Source of the DNA: a virus | Direction: 5' to 3' (one strand) | DNA length: 35,381 bases | Virus record (IMG/VR): IMGVR_UViG_3300045784_000003 | Coordinates: 1 to 35,381 of that record | Shown: positions 21,488-29,522 of the stretch, piece by piece | Layout: every line of letters begins with the position of its first letter | How positions within the stretch are numbered: position 1 is the first letter of the stretch | Made by a program: the position numbers and the translations under genes | The notes under the pieces: model-generated | What the model was told of the DNA's origin: nothing | The model's database searches: none | Seen by the model: only the letters and a program-made list of their open reading frames with translations

Positions 21488-22675
21488 ATGTTGAATGCGA
21501 CCAAAGTCCGTCTCTATCCTACGCCTGAGCAAGAACACTTTCTTGCATGTCAGTTTGGATGTGCGCGGTGGGCGTGGAATTGGGCTTTGGAAAACACACA
21601 AAATACGTACAGGGAAACCGGAAAAGGTCTGACATTTTTTCAAATGATTCCTCTTTTGCCACCGCTAAAAAAAGAACACGAATGGCTTCATGACGCTTAT
21701 TCTCAAGTTCTCCAAGCATCATTACGCAATCTTGCGGCATCGTTTCAAAACTTCTTTGAGAAGCGGGCGCGGTATCCAAGGTTTAAGTCAAAGCACGGCA
21801 AGCAGTCGATTCAGTATCCGCAGAATGTGAAAATTGTAGGAAGTAAGATACATTTTCCCAAGGTAGGAGATGTTGAGGCCGTGATTCACCGTGAGATTGT
21901 TGGACAAATCAAGACGGTTACGGTGAGCAAGAACCCCTGCGGTCACTACTACGCTTCAATCCTAACTGATGACGATATTCCTATGCCTCCGATTTCAACG
22001 AATGGAAAGGCTATCGGAATTGATGTAGGGTTGACACATTTAGCCATTACTAGCGACGGATCGAAGTTTAACAATCCTCGTTTCATTGCCAAGTCAGAAA
22101 AGAATCTCAAGCGTAAACAGCAGTCTTTAAGTCGTAAGAAGAAAGGTTCCAAGTCGCGTAATAATGCACGTTTGCTAGTTGCGCGAGTCCATGAACGTAT
22201 CACAAATCAGCGTCGTGATTATCTTCACAAAGTCTCTCGTAGGATCGTAGACGAGAACCAAGTCATTGTTACGGAAGACTTAAACGTGAAGGGAATGACG
22301 GCCAACCATAACTTAGCAAAAGCAGTATCAGATATAGGTTGGGGAACACTAACAGCATTTATCAAGTACAAAGCAGAGCGCGACGGAAAGGCATTCATCA
22401 AGGTAAGTCGATGGTTCCCGTCAAGCAAAGTATGTTCAGAGTGCGGCTACCAAATAGGCGAGATGCCATTGGATGTACGCTCTTGGACCTGCCCATTATG
22501 CAATACACATCATGACCGCGATATAAACGCGGCAAGGAATATCCGGGACGAAGGTCTACGGATTTTGGCGTCAGGGATTGGCGCTACTGCCGGTGGAGGC
22601 AACATAAGACGAAAGTTGGGACGCAAGTCTTCAACTAACGAAGATGCCGTTGAATCCGGAAGCCCCCGTCTTTAG
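21488..22675 (+). CDS. tnpB: TnpB RNA-guided nuclease
   Basis: 395 residues, the usual length. N-terminal KVRLYPTPEQEHFLACQFGCARWAWNWAL is the family's opening domain. RuvC parts: IGIDVGLTHLAITSD (Asp179), VTEDLNVKGM (Glu263) and HDRDINAARNI (Asp345). Zinc finger: CSECG (316/319) and CPLC (335/338). All catalytic residues are kept, so it is probably active. TnpB cuts DNA guided by an RNA made from the element's right end and following DNA. The stop codon lies in the loop of the right-end hairpin, as is typical. Confidence 0.97.
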   Translation: MLNATKVRLYPTPEQEHFLACQFGCARWAWNWALENTQNTYRETGKGLTFFQMIPLLPPLKKEHEWLHDAYSQVLQASLRNLAASFQNFFEKRARYPRFKSKHGKQSIQYPQNVKIVGSKIHFPKVGDVEAVIHREIVGQIKTVTVSKNPCGHYYASILTDDDIPMPPISTNGKAIGIDVGLTHLAITSDGSKFNNPRFIAKSEKNLKRKQQSLSRKKKGSKSRNNARLLVARVHERITNQRRDYLHKVSRRIVDENQVIVTEDLNVKGMTANHNLAKAVSDIGWGTLTAFIKYKAERDGKAFIKVSRWFPSSKVCSECGYQIGEMPLDVRSWTCPLCNTHHDRDINAARNIRDEGLRILASGIGATAGGGNIRRKLGRKSSTNEDAVESGSPRL

Positions 22676-22710
22676 ACGTGGGGTAATTCACATATACGGC
22701 AGACTTGGCA
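22580..22710 (+). ncRNA. Putative omega/right-end RNA and guide of TnpB
   Basis: In known elements the guide RNA spans the 3' end of tnpB and the right end, and the guide is the DNA just after the element. Here the scaffold would end near 22692 and the guide would start ATATACGG or TATACGG. Coordinates are approximate; no RNA boundary can be seen directly. Confidence 0.45.
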
Positions 22711-22872
22711 AATCAGTACGGAGAATCGTTCATGCTATCTCACCCGTATACGCCTGGATGTGGAACACGTTTTCAGTGGTATTGGGGGATGAATGTTCTC
22801 TGCCCGAATTGTGGACGCTTATATGAATCTAAATTTGAATACCTAAAATCTGGAAAGTACGATCCTAAGTAA
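22693..22872 (+). pseudogene. 3' part of the split Zn-binding gene
   Basis: A frame with no start of its own: YTADLANQYGESF, SHPYTPGCGTRFQWYW, NVLCPNCGRLYESKFEYL, ending DPK. CGT and CPNC give Cys ligands for a zinc ribbon. It is in frame with the 5' part at 21310 when the element is removed, giving about 88 residues. A T7 tract follows the stop. Confidence 0.65.
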
Positions 22873-22886
22873 ATTTTTTTGTAGAC

Positions 22887-22897
22887 GCGCAGGAAAA
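22887..22897 (+). promoter_or_regulatory. GCGCAGGAAAA box upstream of the portal gene
   Basis: Third exact copy of the 11-mer found at 1834 and 12010. It lies 47 nt before the portal frame. The flanking TTGTAG/TATGTT could be a weak promoter, but the match to consensus is poor. Confidence 0.4.
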
Positions 22898-22943
22898 TAT
22901 GTTGTAGGCTGTTCTGAGGGATGAATATAGAACTAAACGCCAG

Positions 22944-25082
22944 TTGGGAGGCTGGTGTACCGAGAAGAACGGAAGTTTCGTGGGGTATATCGACATAAGT
23001 TCAGGAAATGGAACTTCTCGCGTAGAGAGCGACACGGTACGCTGGCAGTGCCCTCCTTTTGAGAGACCTCCCTCTGAGCGCGTCGGGTGGGTTGAGGAAA
23101 TGATTGCCGAGGGTGAGGGTTTTCTTTCCGCCCAAAAATGCTATCAGGAACTAGGAAAAAACCTTCGCGTCTTTGATGCGGCGTTTAGGGACAAGTCCCG
23201 TAGCTCACTGATAACGAACGAATTAAAGTACGATATACGAAAGTTTTGCGAGACCCTTTCTGAAGTAAGAGAGATTGCTGGTTACGCTTCTGATTCCCCC
23301 GCATACAAAAAAATAGCTGAGATGCTTACGAAGGTCTCAAAGTGCGTTTATTTCGAGTCTGATTTTCCTTTCCAAATCCTAAAAGTTCTGCAATACGCAG
23401 CGGTCATGGGTATCGGATACCTGTGGCCTAAAGTCAGTGCGGATGAATATGGATACGGAGAGAGGAAGATGCGCTTCGAGGCTTTGGGACTTTTGGATGT
23501 AGTACCAGTCCAGATTCCGAAGTCGAACGACGTGCAGGATGCTTATGCGGTCACGATCTACGATTATATGCCTATCGCGGAAGCGTTTGGTAGATTTCCT
23601 CTATTCCAAACCAAACTACAAACGGTAGGGCGCAGGAACTACGCAAACCAAGTTCAGGCAAGGCGTCAGGACTTTGCAGAGCATTATCGTTATGGTGACA
23701 ATGGCAGGAGTTTTGGTGACCTGTATACGGAAATACGTTATACATTCATTCGAGATTTGAGGATCAATAATACAGGTTTTGAGCTTCCTATGGGGGACAT
23801 AGGAACATCATGGTTTTACAAGGTTCCTACGGTAGGACAACAGATATTGGGTGGAGTAGAAAACGGTAAACCAGCAAAGCGCACAGCGATACCCGAAGAT
23901 TGTAGAGTGTATCCTAACCTTCGCCTAATCATTACATCTAGCGGATTAGACGAACCGATGTATGACGGTCCTGCGTTCGATTGGGACAGCAAAATGCCAA
24001 TTATTCAATATACGGTTGATGATTGGGCGTGGGAGCCGATGGGACGTTCCTTGGTAGGGGACGTGGCAACAATTGAGACCACGGTTCGTAAGCACGAAAG
24101 GAAAATGGATGCCGTCATTACCGTCAGATTGAACCCCCCTATGGGCTACAACGCCGACGAAAACGGTGGACAAAAGATTGAGCACATGGATTTGTTTGAG
24201 GAAGACGTAAGGATGGGACTGTTTGGTGGTAAGCCAAAGGAAACATTCCAATCCGTTCTTCCAGATGAGGTAAATGTAACGGAAACGAATTTCAAGTTCT
24301 TAGAATATCTCGGCAAGAAGAGAGAGAAGCAATTAGGTCTGCAAGACCTTGGCAACATGGCAAACTTGAAGTTGAATGTTGCCAGCGCAGATGCAATGGA
24401 TAAAGCAATTGAGTCTATTGGTCCTATCGCCAAAGGGATCGCGGCACGAGTAGAGAAGGCCAATAAGGCAGTAGGAAATAGAGTTAAATTCCTGATTCTA
24501 CAATGGTTTGACACTAACAGGATTATGTCCTACGTTGGTCCCGACAATGTTGCGCCAGAGGTATTTGACTACAATCCAAACGATCTCGTTCCTAGCCACA
24601 TGCCAGATGAAATGATAAACGGGAATTTCCCTAATTCGTCATCGGTGTATGACAAGTTGACTAGGGCACGGTGGTTTGCGAAACAGATTAGGCTTCTTCC
24701 TGTGGCTGGGACGTTGCTGAAGTTGACGCAGCAAGCCGAACAATTGAAATTCTTGACGCTGAAGAGAACACCAGATTGCCCAGTAAGCTGGGGAACGGTG
24801 TTTAAGAAGTTGGACATACCCGATCCTGAAGGAGAGATGGAGAAGTATTTCAAGGAGCAAGTACAGTTGACGAAGATGAAGATTATCGCGGCAGCACTTG
24901 CGCAGGAAGAGATGAAGAAGATGGGGATGCAGCCCCCAGAAGACGGTAAGGGGCCAGGACAGAAGAGCGGAGCGCATCCTGGAGGTAGGCCGGGGGGCGA
25001 AGGAAAAAATCCAAAATCTCCACGGTTGGCACAAAAGGGTGGAGCGGGTGGAGAACCAAGGCCGGTAATCAAACAGTCGTAG
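22944..25082 (+). CDS. Portal protein
   Basis: 712 residues with a TTG start; no clear ribosome site, and a small frame starting ATG 22921 could couple to it. A GTG a few codons later after GGAAGTTTC is also possible. GWVEEMIAEGEGFLSAQKCYQELGKN is a portal-like N-terminal helix. LKVLQYAAVMGIGYLWPKV, then DVVPVQIPKSNDVQDAYAVTIYDYMPIAEAFGRFP, then the long helical stem at residues 475-640. The C-terminus is Pro/Gly/Lys-rich. Size (about 80 kDa), position after packaging genes and before scaffold/capsid, and the 'WEPMGRSLVGDVATIETTVRKHERKMDAVI' stem pattern all fit a portal. It forms the DNA entry ring of the head. Confidence 0.85.
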   Translation: MGGWCTEKNGSFVGYIDISSGNGTSRVESDTVRWQCPPFERPPSERVGWVEEMIAEGEGFLSAQKCYQELGKNLRVFDAAFRDKSRSSLITNELKYDIRKFCETLSEVREIAGYASDSPAYKKIAEMLTKVSKCVYFESDFPFQILKVLQYAAVMGIGYLWPKVSADEYGYGERKMRFEALGLLDVVPVQIPKSNDVQDAYAVTIYDYMPIAEAFGRFPLFQTKLQTVGRRNYANQVQARRQDFAEHYRYGDNGRSFGDLYTEIRYTFIRDLRINNTGFELPMGDIGTSWFYKVPTVGQQILGGVENGKPAKRTAIPEDCRVYPNLRLIITSSGLDEPMYDGPAFDWDSKMPIIQYTVDDWAWEPMGRSLVGDVATIETTVRKHERKMDAVITVRLNPPMGYNADENGGQKIEHMDLFEEDVRMGLFGGKPKETFQSVLPDEVNVTETNFKFLEYLGKKREKQLGLQDLGNMANLKLNVASADAMDKAIESIGPIAKGIAARVEKANKAVGNRVKFLILQWFDTNRIMSYVGPDNVAPEVFDYNPNDLVPSHMPDEMINGNFPNSSSVYDKLTRARWFAKQIRLLPVAGTLLKLTQQAEQLKFLTLKRTPDCPVSWGTVFKKLDIPDPEGEMEKYFKEQVQLTKMKIIAAALAQEEMKKMGMQPPEDGKGPGQKSGAHPGGRPGGEGKNPKSPRLAQKGGAGGEPRPVIKQS

Positions 25083-25115
25083 GAACAAAAATAATAAACA
25101 CCATAAGGAGATCGA

Positions 25116-25349
25116 ATGGCGATCAAGATTAAGGCTCAAAGAGACTACCTTTTAACCGAACTTTCCGTTGAAGGAAGTGTTTCGGAGATAGATGATGTTC
25201 TGAAGGCAATCAAGACTAGCGGAAAAACAATTGTGTTATATAACGATGGACACATTCAAGGAATTAACGTAGAACAAAAGACAAAATTGACAGAGGGACA
25301 ATCTAACAAAGTACGGGAGTTATTAAACGTAAAAGATGTGATTTTGTAG
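25116..25349 (+). CDS. Unknown 77-aa protein
   Basis: AAGGAGATCGA then ATG. KIKAQRDYLLTELSVEGSVSEIDDVLKAIKTSGKTIVLYNDGHIQGINVEQKTKLTEGQSNKVRELL. An alternating alpha/beta small protein next to the portal. Not recognised. Confidence 0.65.
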   Translation: MAIKIKAQRDYLLTELSVEGSVSEIDDVLKAIKTSGKTIVLYNDGHIQGINVEQKTKLTEGQSNKVRELLNVKDVIL

Positions 25350-25406
25350 TGTACCACTGCCGTAGGCGCAGTAGTAAATTATTTTCAACTATTTTGAATA
25401 TTTTGC

Positions 25407-25435
25407 TTGACAAGAGTCTTGATTTGCACTATCTC
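25407..25435 (+). promoter_or_regulatory. Promoter of the candidate small RNA
   Basis: TTGACA (25407-25412), 17 bp spacer, weak -10 TATCTC (25430-25435). Its start point would be near 25442. Confidence 0.45.
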
Positions 25436-25441
25436 TTGTAA

Positions 25442-25532
25442 AGACGCAAAAGAATAAGCGGCGTCAAAATATAGTGCGCGGCCCCTTTGGGACAACTGGC
25501 GACTAGGCGAATTTGGCTTAGTCGCCATTTTT
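25442..25532 (+). ncRNA. Candidate ~90-nt RNA between portal and capsid region
   Basis: After the promoter, a GACGC/GCGTC pair (within 25443-25464) and a GC-rich CCC-TTT-GGG element lead into a full intrinsic terminator (25497-25532). The region holds no gene. It can be a free small RNA or an attenuator leader for the structural genes. Confidence 0.4.
25497..25532 (+). terminator. Intrinsic terminator
   Basis: TGGCGACTA (25497-25505) pairs perfectly with TAGTCGCCA (25519-25527), followed directly by TTTTT. It is the clearest rho-independent terminator in the window. It separates the portal block from the capsid block. Confidence 0.85.
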
Positions 25533-25570
25533 CGTTTACTCCAAACGAAGTCAAACCAAAGGAGAACATC

Positions 25571-25693
25571 ATGCCAAAGCGTCATTCGAAGAAGGTTGAA
25601 GCAGGTCTCGTCAAGAAGGTAGCTGCGAAGAAAGCTCGCGGCGTTAAGGGTCGCGCAAAGCGCACCGCTCACAAGCTGGCCATCAAGGGCTAA
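25571..25693 (+). CDS. Lys-rich protein, 40 aa
   Basis: AAAGGAGAACATC then ATG. MPKRHSKKVEAGLVKKVAAK then Ala/Lys/Arg/Gly repeats. Very basic with no acidic cluster, like a histone H1 tail. It may be DNA-binding, or interact with capsid proteins. The same style recurs at 25729, 31225, 31437 and 31627. Confidence 0.6.
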   Translation: MPKRHSKKVEAGLVKKVAAKKARGVKGRAKRTAHKLAIKG

Positions 25694-25728
25694 TCGTTAG
25701 CTATCAACCTGAAAAAAGGAGAAACATT

Positions 25729-25836
25729 ATGAAGCGTACAAAGAAAATCAGCGCCGTTGGCGTTAAGCACCTTCGGAAGGCTTCCCGCAAGAGTAGCCGC
25801 AAGGGTGCATCCAAGAAGACCGTAGTCAAGGCGTAA
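25729..25836 (+). CDS. Lys/Arg-rich protein, 35 aa
   Basis: AAAAAAGGAGAAACATT then ATG. MKRTKKISAVGVKHLRKASR followed by KSSRKGASKKTVVKA. The strong ribosome site supports real expression despite the small size. Highly basic, no predicted fold. Confidence 0.6.
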   Translation: MKRTKKISAVGVKHLRKASRKSSRKGASKKTVVKA

Positions 25837-25843
25837 TTGAACC

Positions 25844-25880
25844 GTTTCCCCACCAGTGGCTAGACTGCCGGTGGGGAAAC
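25844..25880. terminator. Long perfect hairpin, terminator-like without T-run
   Basis: GTTTCCCCACC (25844-25854) and GGTGGGGAAAC (25870-25880), 11 bp perfect. AAATAAT follows, not a T-run, so it may protect mRNA ends or slow RNA polymerase rather than terminate. Confidence 0.5.
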
Positions 25881-25896
25881 AAATAATGGAGACGCA

Positions 25897-26190
25897 ATGG
25901 CTACAGCAGGTACACCAATGCCGCAAGATCAGCAGGGTCAGGGAGCGCCACCGCAGGGTGGAGCACCAGACGCCGGTTCACAGCCACCTCAACAGGGTGG
26001 ACAAGATACAGCTACAGGTTTGCAACAGCTTCTGGCTAAGTGGTATCAGGCGGCTAAGCAGATGAGTCAGTCCGATCCTCGTTTGGCAGCAGGGGCAAAC
26101 AAGGTAGCACAGGGATGTCAAGAAATGCAAGCTGCGCTGATTACACCTCAGCAACCAACACCTCAATCTCAACAACCGATGACATCATAA
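25897..26190 (+). CDS. Pro/Gln/Gly-rich 97-aa protein
   Basis: GGAGACGCA then ATG. A Pro/Gln/Gly-rich N-terminus (MPQDQQGQGAPPQGG...), a helix (LQQLLAKWYQAAKQMSQSDPRLAAGANKVAQGCQEMQAAL) and a Gln/Pro-rich tail. It lies between portal and scaffold, so a head-assembly accessory role is plausible; not recognised. Confidence 0.65.
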   Translation: MATAGTPMPQDQQGQGAPPQGGAPDAGSQPPQQGGQDTATGLQQLLAKWYQAAKQMSQSDPRLAAGANKVAQGCQEMQAALITPQQPTPQSQQPMTS

Positions 26191-26215
26191 CAAACTTCCG
26201 GGAGAAGATGAAACT

Positions 26216-27250
26216 ATGCCAATCACAGCAGGACAAATCGAGCTATTGAAACAGACGGGTTTCACGCAAGAGCAGATCGACGCGCTTGATCCGCGCTTGG
26301 CTAATGTATGGACAGGTATTACGTCTGCCGCCGAGCAAAAGGAAAAGGAAGCCGTAGCAGCAGCAGCAAGGGCGGAAGCAGACCGTAAGGCCGCAGAGGA
26401 ATCAGCGAAGCAGGCTGAAGCAGCAAGAGAAGCCGCAAAAGCCGCACAAGACGCAACGGAACTTGAAAAGCGTTCCAATGTAGAGTTTTACGAAACAAAG
26501 GTTATGCCGGGACTCTTAGGGTTTGAGGAAGAAAAGAAAAATCTGGAGACGGCAAGGATTAACGCAGAGTCGAGAGCAACATTTTATGAGACTCAGGTAA
26601 AGGGATTGAAGGATGCTGGATTCCTTCCTGCTGACGCTCCTGCTTTTGTAGTACCAAACTCTCTACCAGCAAATAACGCAGGAAGCCGTGACGGGCAAGG
26701 ACGATTTGTGGCAGGTACAAACGGAAGTCCAGTTTTCGACCCTAACACGGTGGTTAGCAAAGTTGGGGACGCGTACAACACAATTAACGACATCATGTAC
26801 GAACATCAAATTCTTTTCGGTAAGCCCCTTCCTATCGCCCCAAGCCAATTGATTGCACAAGCAGATGCGTTGAAGTTGAGTCCTGCCGCTTATGCGGAAC
26901 GGACGTTCAACTTTACAGCGAAGAAGCATGAGATGGCAGAAACGGCGAAGAGAGAGCATGACGAACAGATTCGTGCGGCAGAACGCACCGAACAGGAAGC
27001 CAAGTGGAAGGCGGAGCTTGATAAGGTTCGCTCTGAAGCTGAAGCAAGCCGCAAGAAGTTGGCAGAGGGAATGACCGGAAATAACCCTGAAGTTAGGGTA
27101 GCCGTATCATCCAAGATGCCAGAGATTGCCCGTGCAGTTAAGGCGGGAGAACGTCCCGACCCGTTGAAGATGACGGATTCCGCACGCAGACAGGCAACGA
27201 GAACAGCAGTCCACAATAATCTCTCAGAACGTGAACAAGCAGTAGCGTAG
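26216..27250 (+). CDS. Capsid scaffold protein
   Basis: 344 residues. Residues 38-80 are an unbroken Ala/Glu/Lys coiled coil (AAEQKEKEAVAAAARAEADRK...), and about 225-285 is another (TAKREHDEQIRAAERTEQEAKWKAELDK). A mid-part with Pro/Asn linkers (FVVPNSLPANNAGSRDGQGRF) and a conserved-looking SKVGDAYNTINDIMYEHQILFGKPLPIAPSQLI. Directly upstream of the capsid gene, the usual place of a scaffold that guides prohead assembly. Assigned by composition and position. Confidence 0.75.
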   Translation: MPITAGQIELLKQTGFTQEQIDALDPRLANVWTGITSAAEQKEKEAVAAAARAEADRKAAEESAKQAEAAREAAKAAQDATELEKRSNVEFYETKVMPGLLGFEEEKKNLETARINAESRATFYETQVKGLKDAGFLPADAPAFVVPNSLPANNAGSRDGQGRFVAGTNGSPVFDPNTVVSKVGDAYNTINDIMYEHQILFGKPLPIAPSQLIAQADALKLSPAAYAERTFNFTAKKHEMAETAKREHDEQIRAAERTEQEAKWKAELDKVRSEAEASRKKLAEGMTGNNPEVRVAVSSKMPEIARAVKAGERPDPLKMTDSARRQATRTAVHNNLSEREQAVA

Positions 27251-27294
27251 TCGAGAATTAAGAAAACAGCATAAATGCTGAAAGGAAAACTAAC

Positions 27295-28569
27295 ATGCCA
27301 TTTACTCCGCAAGACCCGACCTACAATGAAATTGATTCCACTAACCTAGAGTCTGTAAGACGTGAAGTAGTGTGGAACAATTTCTTCGTTGGGACCCCAT
27401 TTCTTGAGAAGTTACGTGTTGCTGGTGTAGCTGACCCCTATCTTGGCGGCGCTGGCATGACTGAGGGCGTTCTTTACGGGCGTCCGCAGGGTTCCGCTGT
27501 AAGGCCCGGTCAGGACATTACAGTAACTCGCCAGCAGATCGATACCAAGCTGAAGTTCTGGCCGAAGGGCTACGCTGCATGGTTCCCGATGGACGACTGG
27601 GAAATGGACGATGGCTCTGGTCAGGGTGGAGTGATAAACTCTGGTCCATCCAAAATCTGCGACATCTACACCCTATTTTTAGAGGGGCTTACGATGCAGA
27701 TCAATACCATGCTGGAGATGGACTCTTTCAGACATGGTCAGGCATCGTCTAGCACGATTGGTGACAACCGTATTCTGTCATCGAATGGTTTGGATGAAGC
27801 CCTGAATAACGGTATTGACACCTCCCTGTATGGCAACCGCTATACCAGCTACGGAGCGCTGCAAAGGAACGGCAATATCGGCGTTGCCTTGAACGTCACG
27901 CCTCTGTATCTAGGACAGCAGGTAACGGGTGGAACGACCGCTGCTCCTGTAACCAGCAACCCTGGACAGATTGATTTTGGTGCGTTGATGAACCTTTGGA
28001 CCCGTTGTAAGGAAACGGGTGGTCAGCCTACGCTAGGAATCACGGGCGCTTTTGGATTTGCCGCAATTGCTACCGCTTTGGACACGTATCGCAGGGATGT
28101 ATCGAATATCAAGCATGATATTCGTTGGGATGCGCTGTCGTTCAACGGAGTTGATATTTTTGCCGATCCTCTGGCTCCATCTGCACAGGCACAGAACTTC
28201 ATTGCTCTTGGACCGAATGCTGGGGCATCGGGCAACACGAACTTGGTTGACGGTGTTGGATCGAACACGACCACGATTCAGTACCAGACACCTCAGTTCA
28301 CGAATGCAGCGGGCGGTTCAATTAACTTCTCGCCTACCAACTCTGGTTTGCCGTCGAATGCTTTGATTCAGCCTTCGGAAGCTCTTTACTTCCTAGAGCC
28401 TGATAGCTTCAAGCTGCGTACCACGGACAGGCCTGGATGGAACTTTGGCATTCGCAGGACTCAGTTGCCTTACAATGTTAGCGTCGACGCTATCTTTATG
28501 CGTTTGGCTACTAACTTGTACAACTGCCAGCCACGGCACTCTAACTATGCGTTTGGTTTTAGCGCCTAA
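27295..28569 (+). CDS. Major capsid protein
   Basis: 424 residues; AAAGGAAAACTAAC then ATG. NLESVRREVVWNNFFVGTPFLEKLR at the N-terminus, GRPQGSAVRPGQDITVTRQQIDTKLKFWPKGYAAWF and PFSMDDWEMD-like segments, and a C-terminal half with FIALGPNAGASGN and EALYFLEPDSFKLRTTDRPGWNFGIRRTQLPYNVSVDAIFMRLATNLYNCQPRH. The last segment fits the beta-sheet P-domain region seen at the end of phage capsid proteins. Position after scaffold and expression-type leader agree. HK97-type fold is inferred. Confidence 0.85.
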   Translation: MPFTPQDPTYNEIDSTNLESVRREVVWNNFFVGTPFLEKLRVAGVADPYLGGAGMTEGVLYGRPQGSAVRPGQDITVTRQQIDTKLKFWPKGYAAWFPMDDWEMDDGSGQGGVINSGPSKICDIYTLFLEGLTMQINTMLEMDSFRHGQASSSTIGDNRILSSNGLDEALNNGIDTSLYGNRYTSYGALQRNGNIGVALNVTPLYLGQQVTGGTTAAPVTSNPGQIDFGALMNLWTRCKETGGQPTLGITGAFGFAAIATALDTYRRDVSNIKHDIRWDALSFNGVDIFADPLAPSAQAQNFIALGPNAGASGNTNLVDGVGSNTTTIQYQTPQFTNAAGGSINFSPTNSGLPSNALIQPSEALYFLEPDSFKLRTTDRPGWNFGIRRTQLPYNVSVDAIFMRLATNLYNCQPRHSNYAFGFSA

Positions 28570-28622
28570 GCGGAGTATTAAGTCAACGATTTTGTAGCAG
28601 TTGAAGTTAAGGAGAATCTACA

Positions 28623-29462
28623 ATGCCTTTTGTAAATGCACTACCAACATGGCTTGCGTTGAACAATGCCAACTTTACGTCTCCTACCGGGATGACTGAC
28701 GCCGCAACAGGCCAGCCAGAGTACGGTGGTGGTCTGAATGTAGGCGACTACAGCGACTACACAAGCGATCAGGCTAAGACTGCATCCTATACGACTAACG
28801 GAATTCTGTATTCAGGCCGTTATCGTTTTGTGCAGGTTGACTCTGGCGCTACAGCAGCGAACGTGAAGGTGGGAACTGTCGGTTATATGAGGGCAGGATC
28901 AACCGTTAAGACGGTTGTGGTTCTCACACAGGGATCGGGACAGACACCCGGAACCTACCTGATAGGATCGACGGGTGGCGGTGGGACAGGGGCCGTAGTT
29001 CAGGTTGTTGTATCCAGCGCTACTGCCATCACAGCCACAGTTGTAAGCGGTGGTTATGGATATACCTCGCTTCCGACATTCACTCTTGCAACAGGTGGAA
29101 CACCTGGAACGGTTGCTGCTCAGTTGGACTCGACTCCAAACGTGGTAACCAGTTTTGATGTAGGTGTGACAGCAAACGCCGTCGTTCGTCCAGTAGTTTT
29201 CCTGAACTCCATCACCCCAGGAAACTATGGTTTTATTCAAGAAAATGGAATTGCAACAGTCCTTGCAAATGCTGCTCTAACTTCGGCTACCGCTGGCGCA
29301 TGGGTAAACGCAAAAACTAACGGAGCGGGAACCGTAGACACCACCGCAGCTAGTGGAGCTAGTGGTTCTCCTATCGGAAGCACAATTGGACAGGCCATTG
29401 ATATGCCTTATGTATCAGTCTTGTTCAAGTGCTTGCTTGATAATCCAATAGTCCAAGACTAA
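28623..29462 (+). CDS. Virion accessory or decoration-like protein with inserted GSGYT module
   Basis: 279 residues; AAGGAGAATCTACA then ATG. The host part has YRFVQVDSGATAANVKVGTVGYM, then TSFDVGVTANAVVRPVVFLNSITPGNYGFIQENGIATVLANA, a pattern I recall from phage proteins just after the capsid. At residues about 100-168 a second domain interrupts it: GSGQTPGTYLI, GTGAVVQVVV, SGGYGYTSLPTFTLATGGT. This insert recurs at 30579 and 31808. Likely on the capsid surface; not shown here. Confidence 0.7.
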   Translation: MPFVNALPTWLALNNANFTSPTGMTDAATGQPEYGGGLNVGDYSDYTSDQAKTASYTTNGILYSGRYRFVQVDSGATAANVKVGTVGYMRAGSTVKTVVVLTQGSGQTPGTYLIGSTGGGGTGAVVQVVVSSATAITATVVSGGYGYTSLPTFTLATGGTPGTVAAQLDSTPNVVTSFDVGVTANAVVRPVVFLNSITPGNYGFIQENGIATVLANAALTSATAGAWVNAKTNGAGTVDTTAASGASGSPIGSTIGQAIDMPYVSVLFKCLLDNPIVQD

Positions 29463-29474
29463 GGGTTAGAAAAA

Positions 29475-29496
29475 GGGGCGGTTTAACAGCCGCCCC
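29475..29496 (+). terminator. Hairpin between structural genes
   Basis: GGGGCGG (29475-29481), 8-nt loop, CCGCCCC (29490-29496). No T-run follows. It could be an mRNA stability element or partial terminator. Confidence 0.4.
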
Positions 29497-29522
29497 GAAC
29501 GCTCTTGTAATAAGGAGAACCG

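Larger units (their letters stand above)
21394..22692 (+). mobile_element. TnpB-only IS200/IS605-type element
   Basis: Left hairpin CCCC-TATC-TTTA-GATA-T-GGGG (21411-21431) and right hairpin CCCC-CGTC-TTTA-GACG-T-GGGG (22663-22683) share loop TTTA and an unpaired T on the 3' arm, the sign of ends recognised by a Y1 transposase (TnpA). No TnpA gene is present, so movement would need one in trans. TTAAC at 21389-21393 is a candidate target site on the left; the right end is near TTCAC/TTCACA (22687-22692). Boundaries are good to a few bases. No target duplication, as expected for this class. Confidence 0.8.

Noticed and set aside
22861-22880. T7 tract after the split gene as a terminator
   Set aside because: No stable stem lies before the T-run.
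22921-22998. A 25-residue frame (ATG 22921) before the portal as a gene
   Set aside because: The GAGGG is directly against the ATG and the peptide resembles nothing; at most a coupling leader for the TTG start of the portal.
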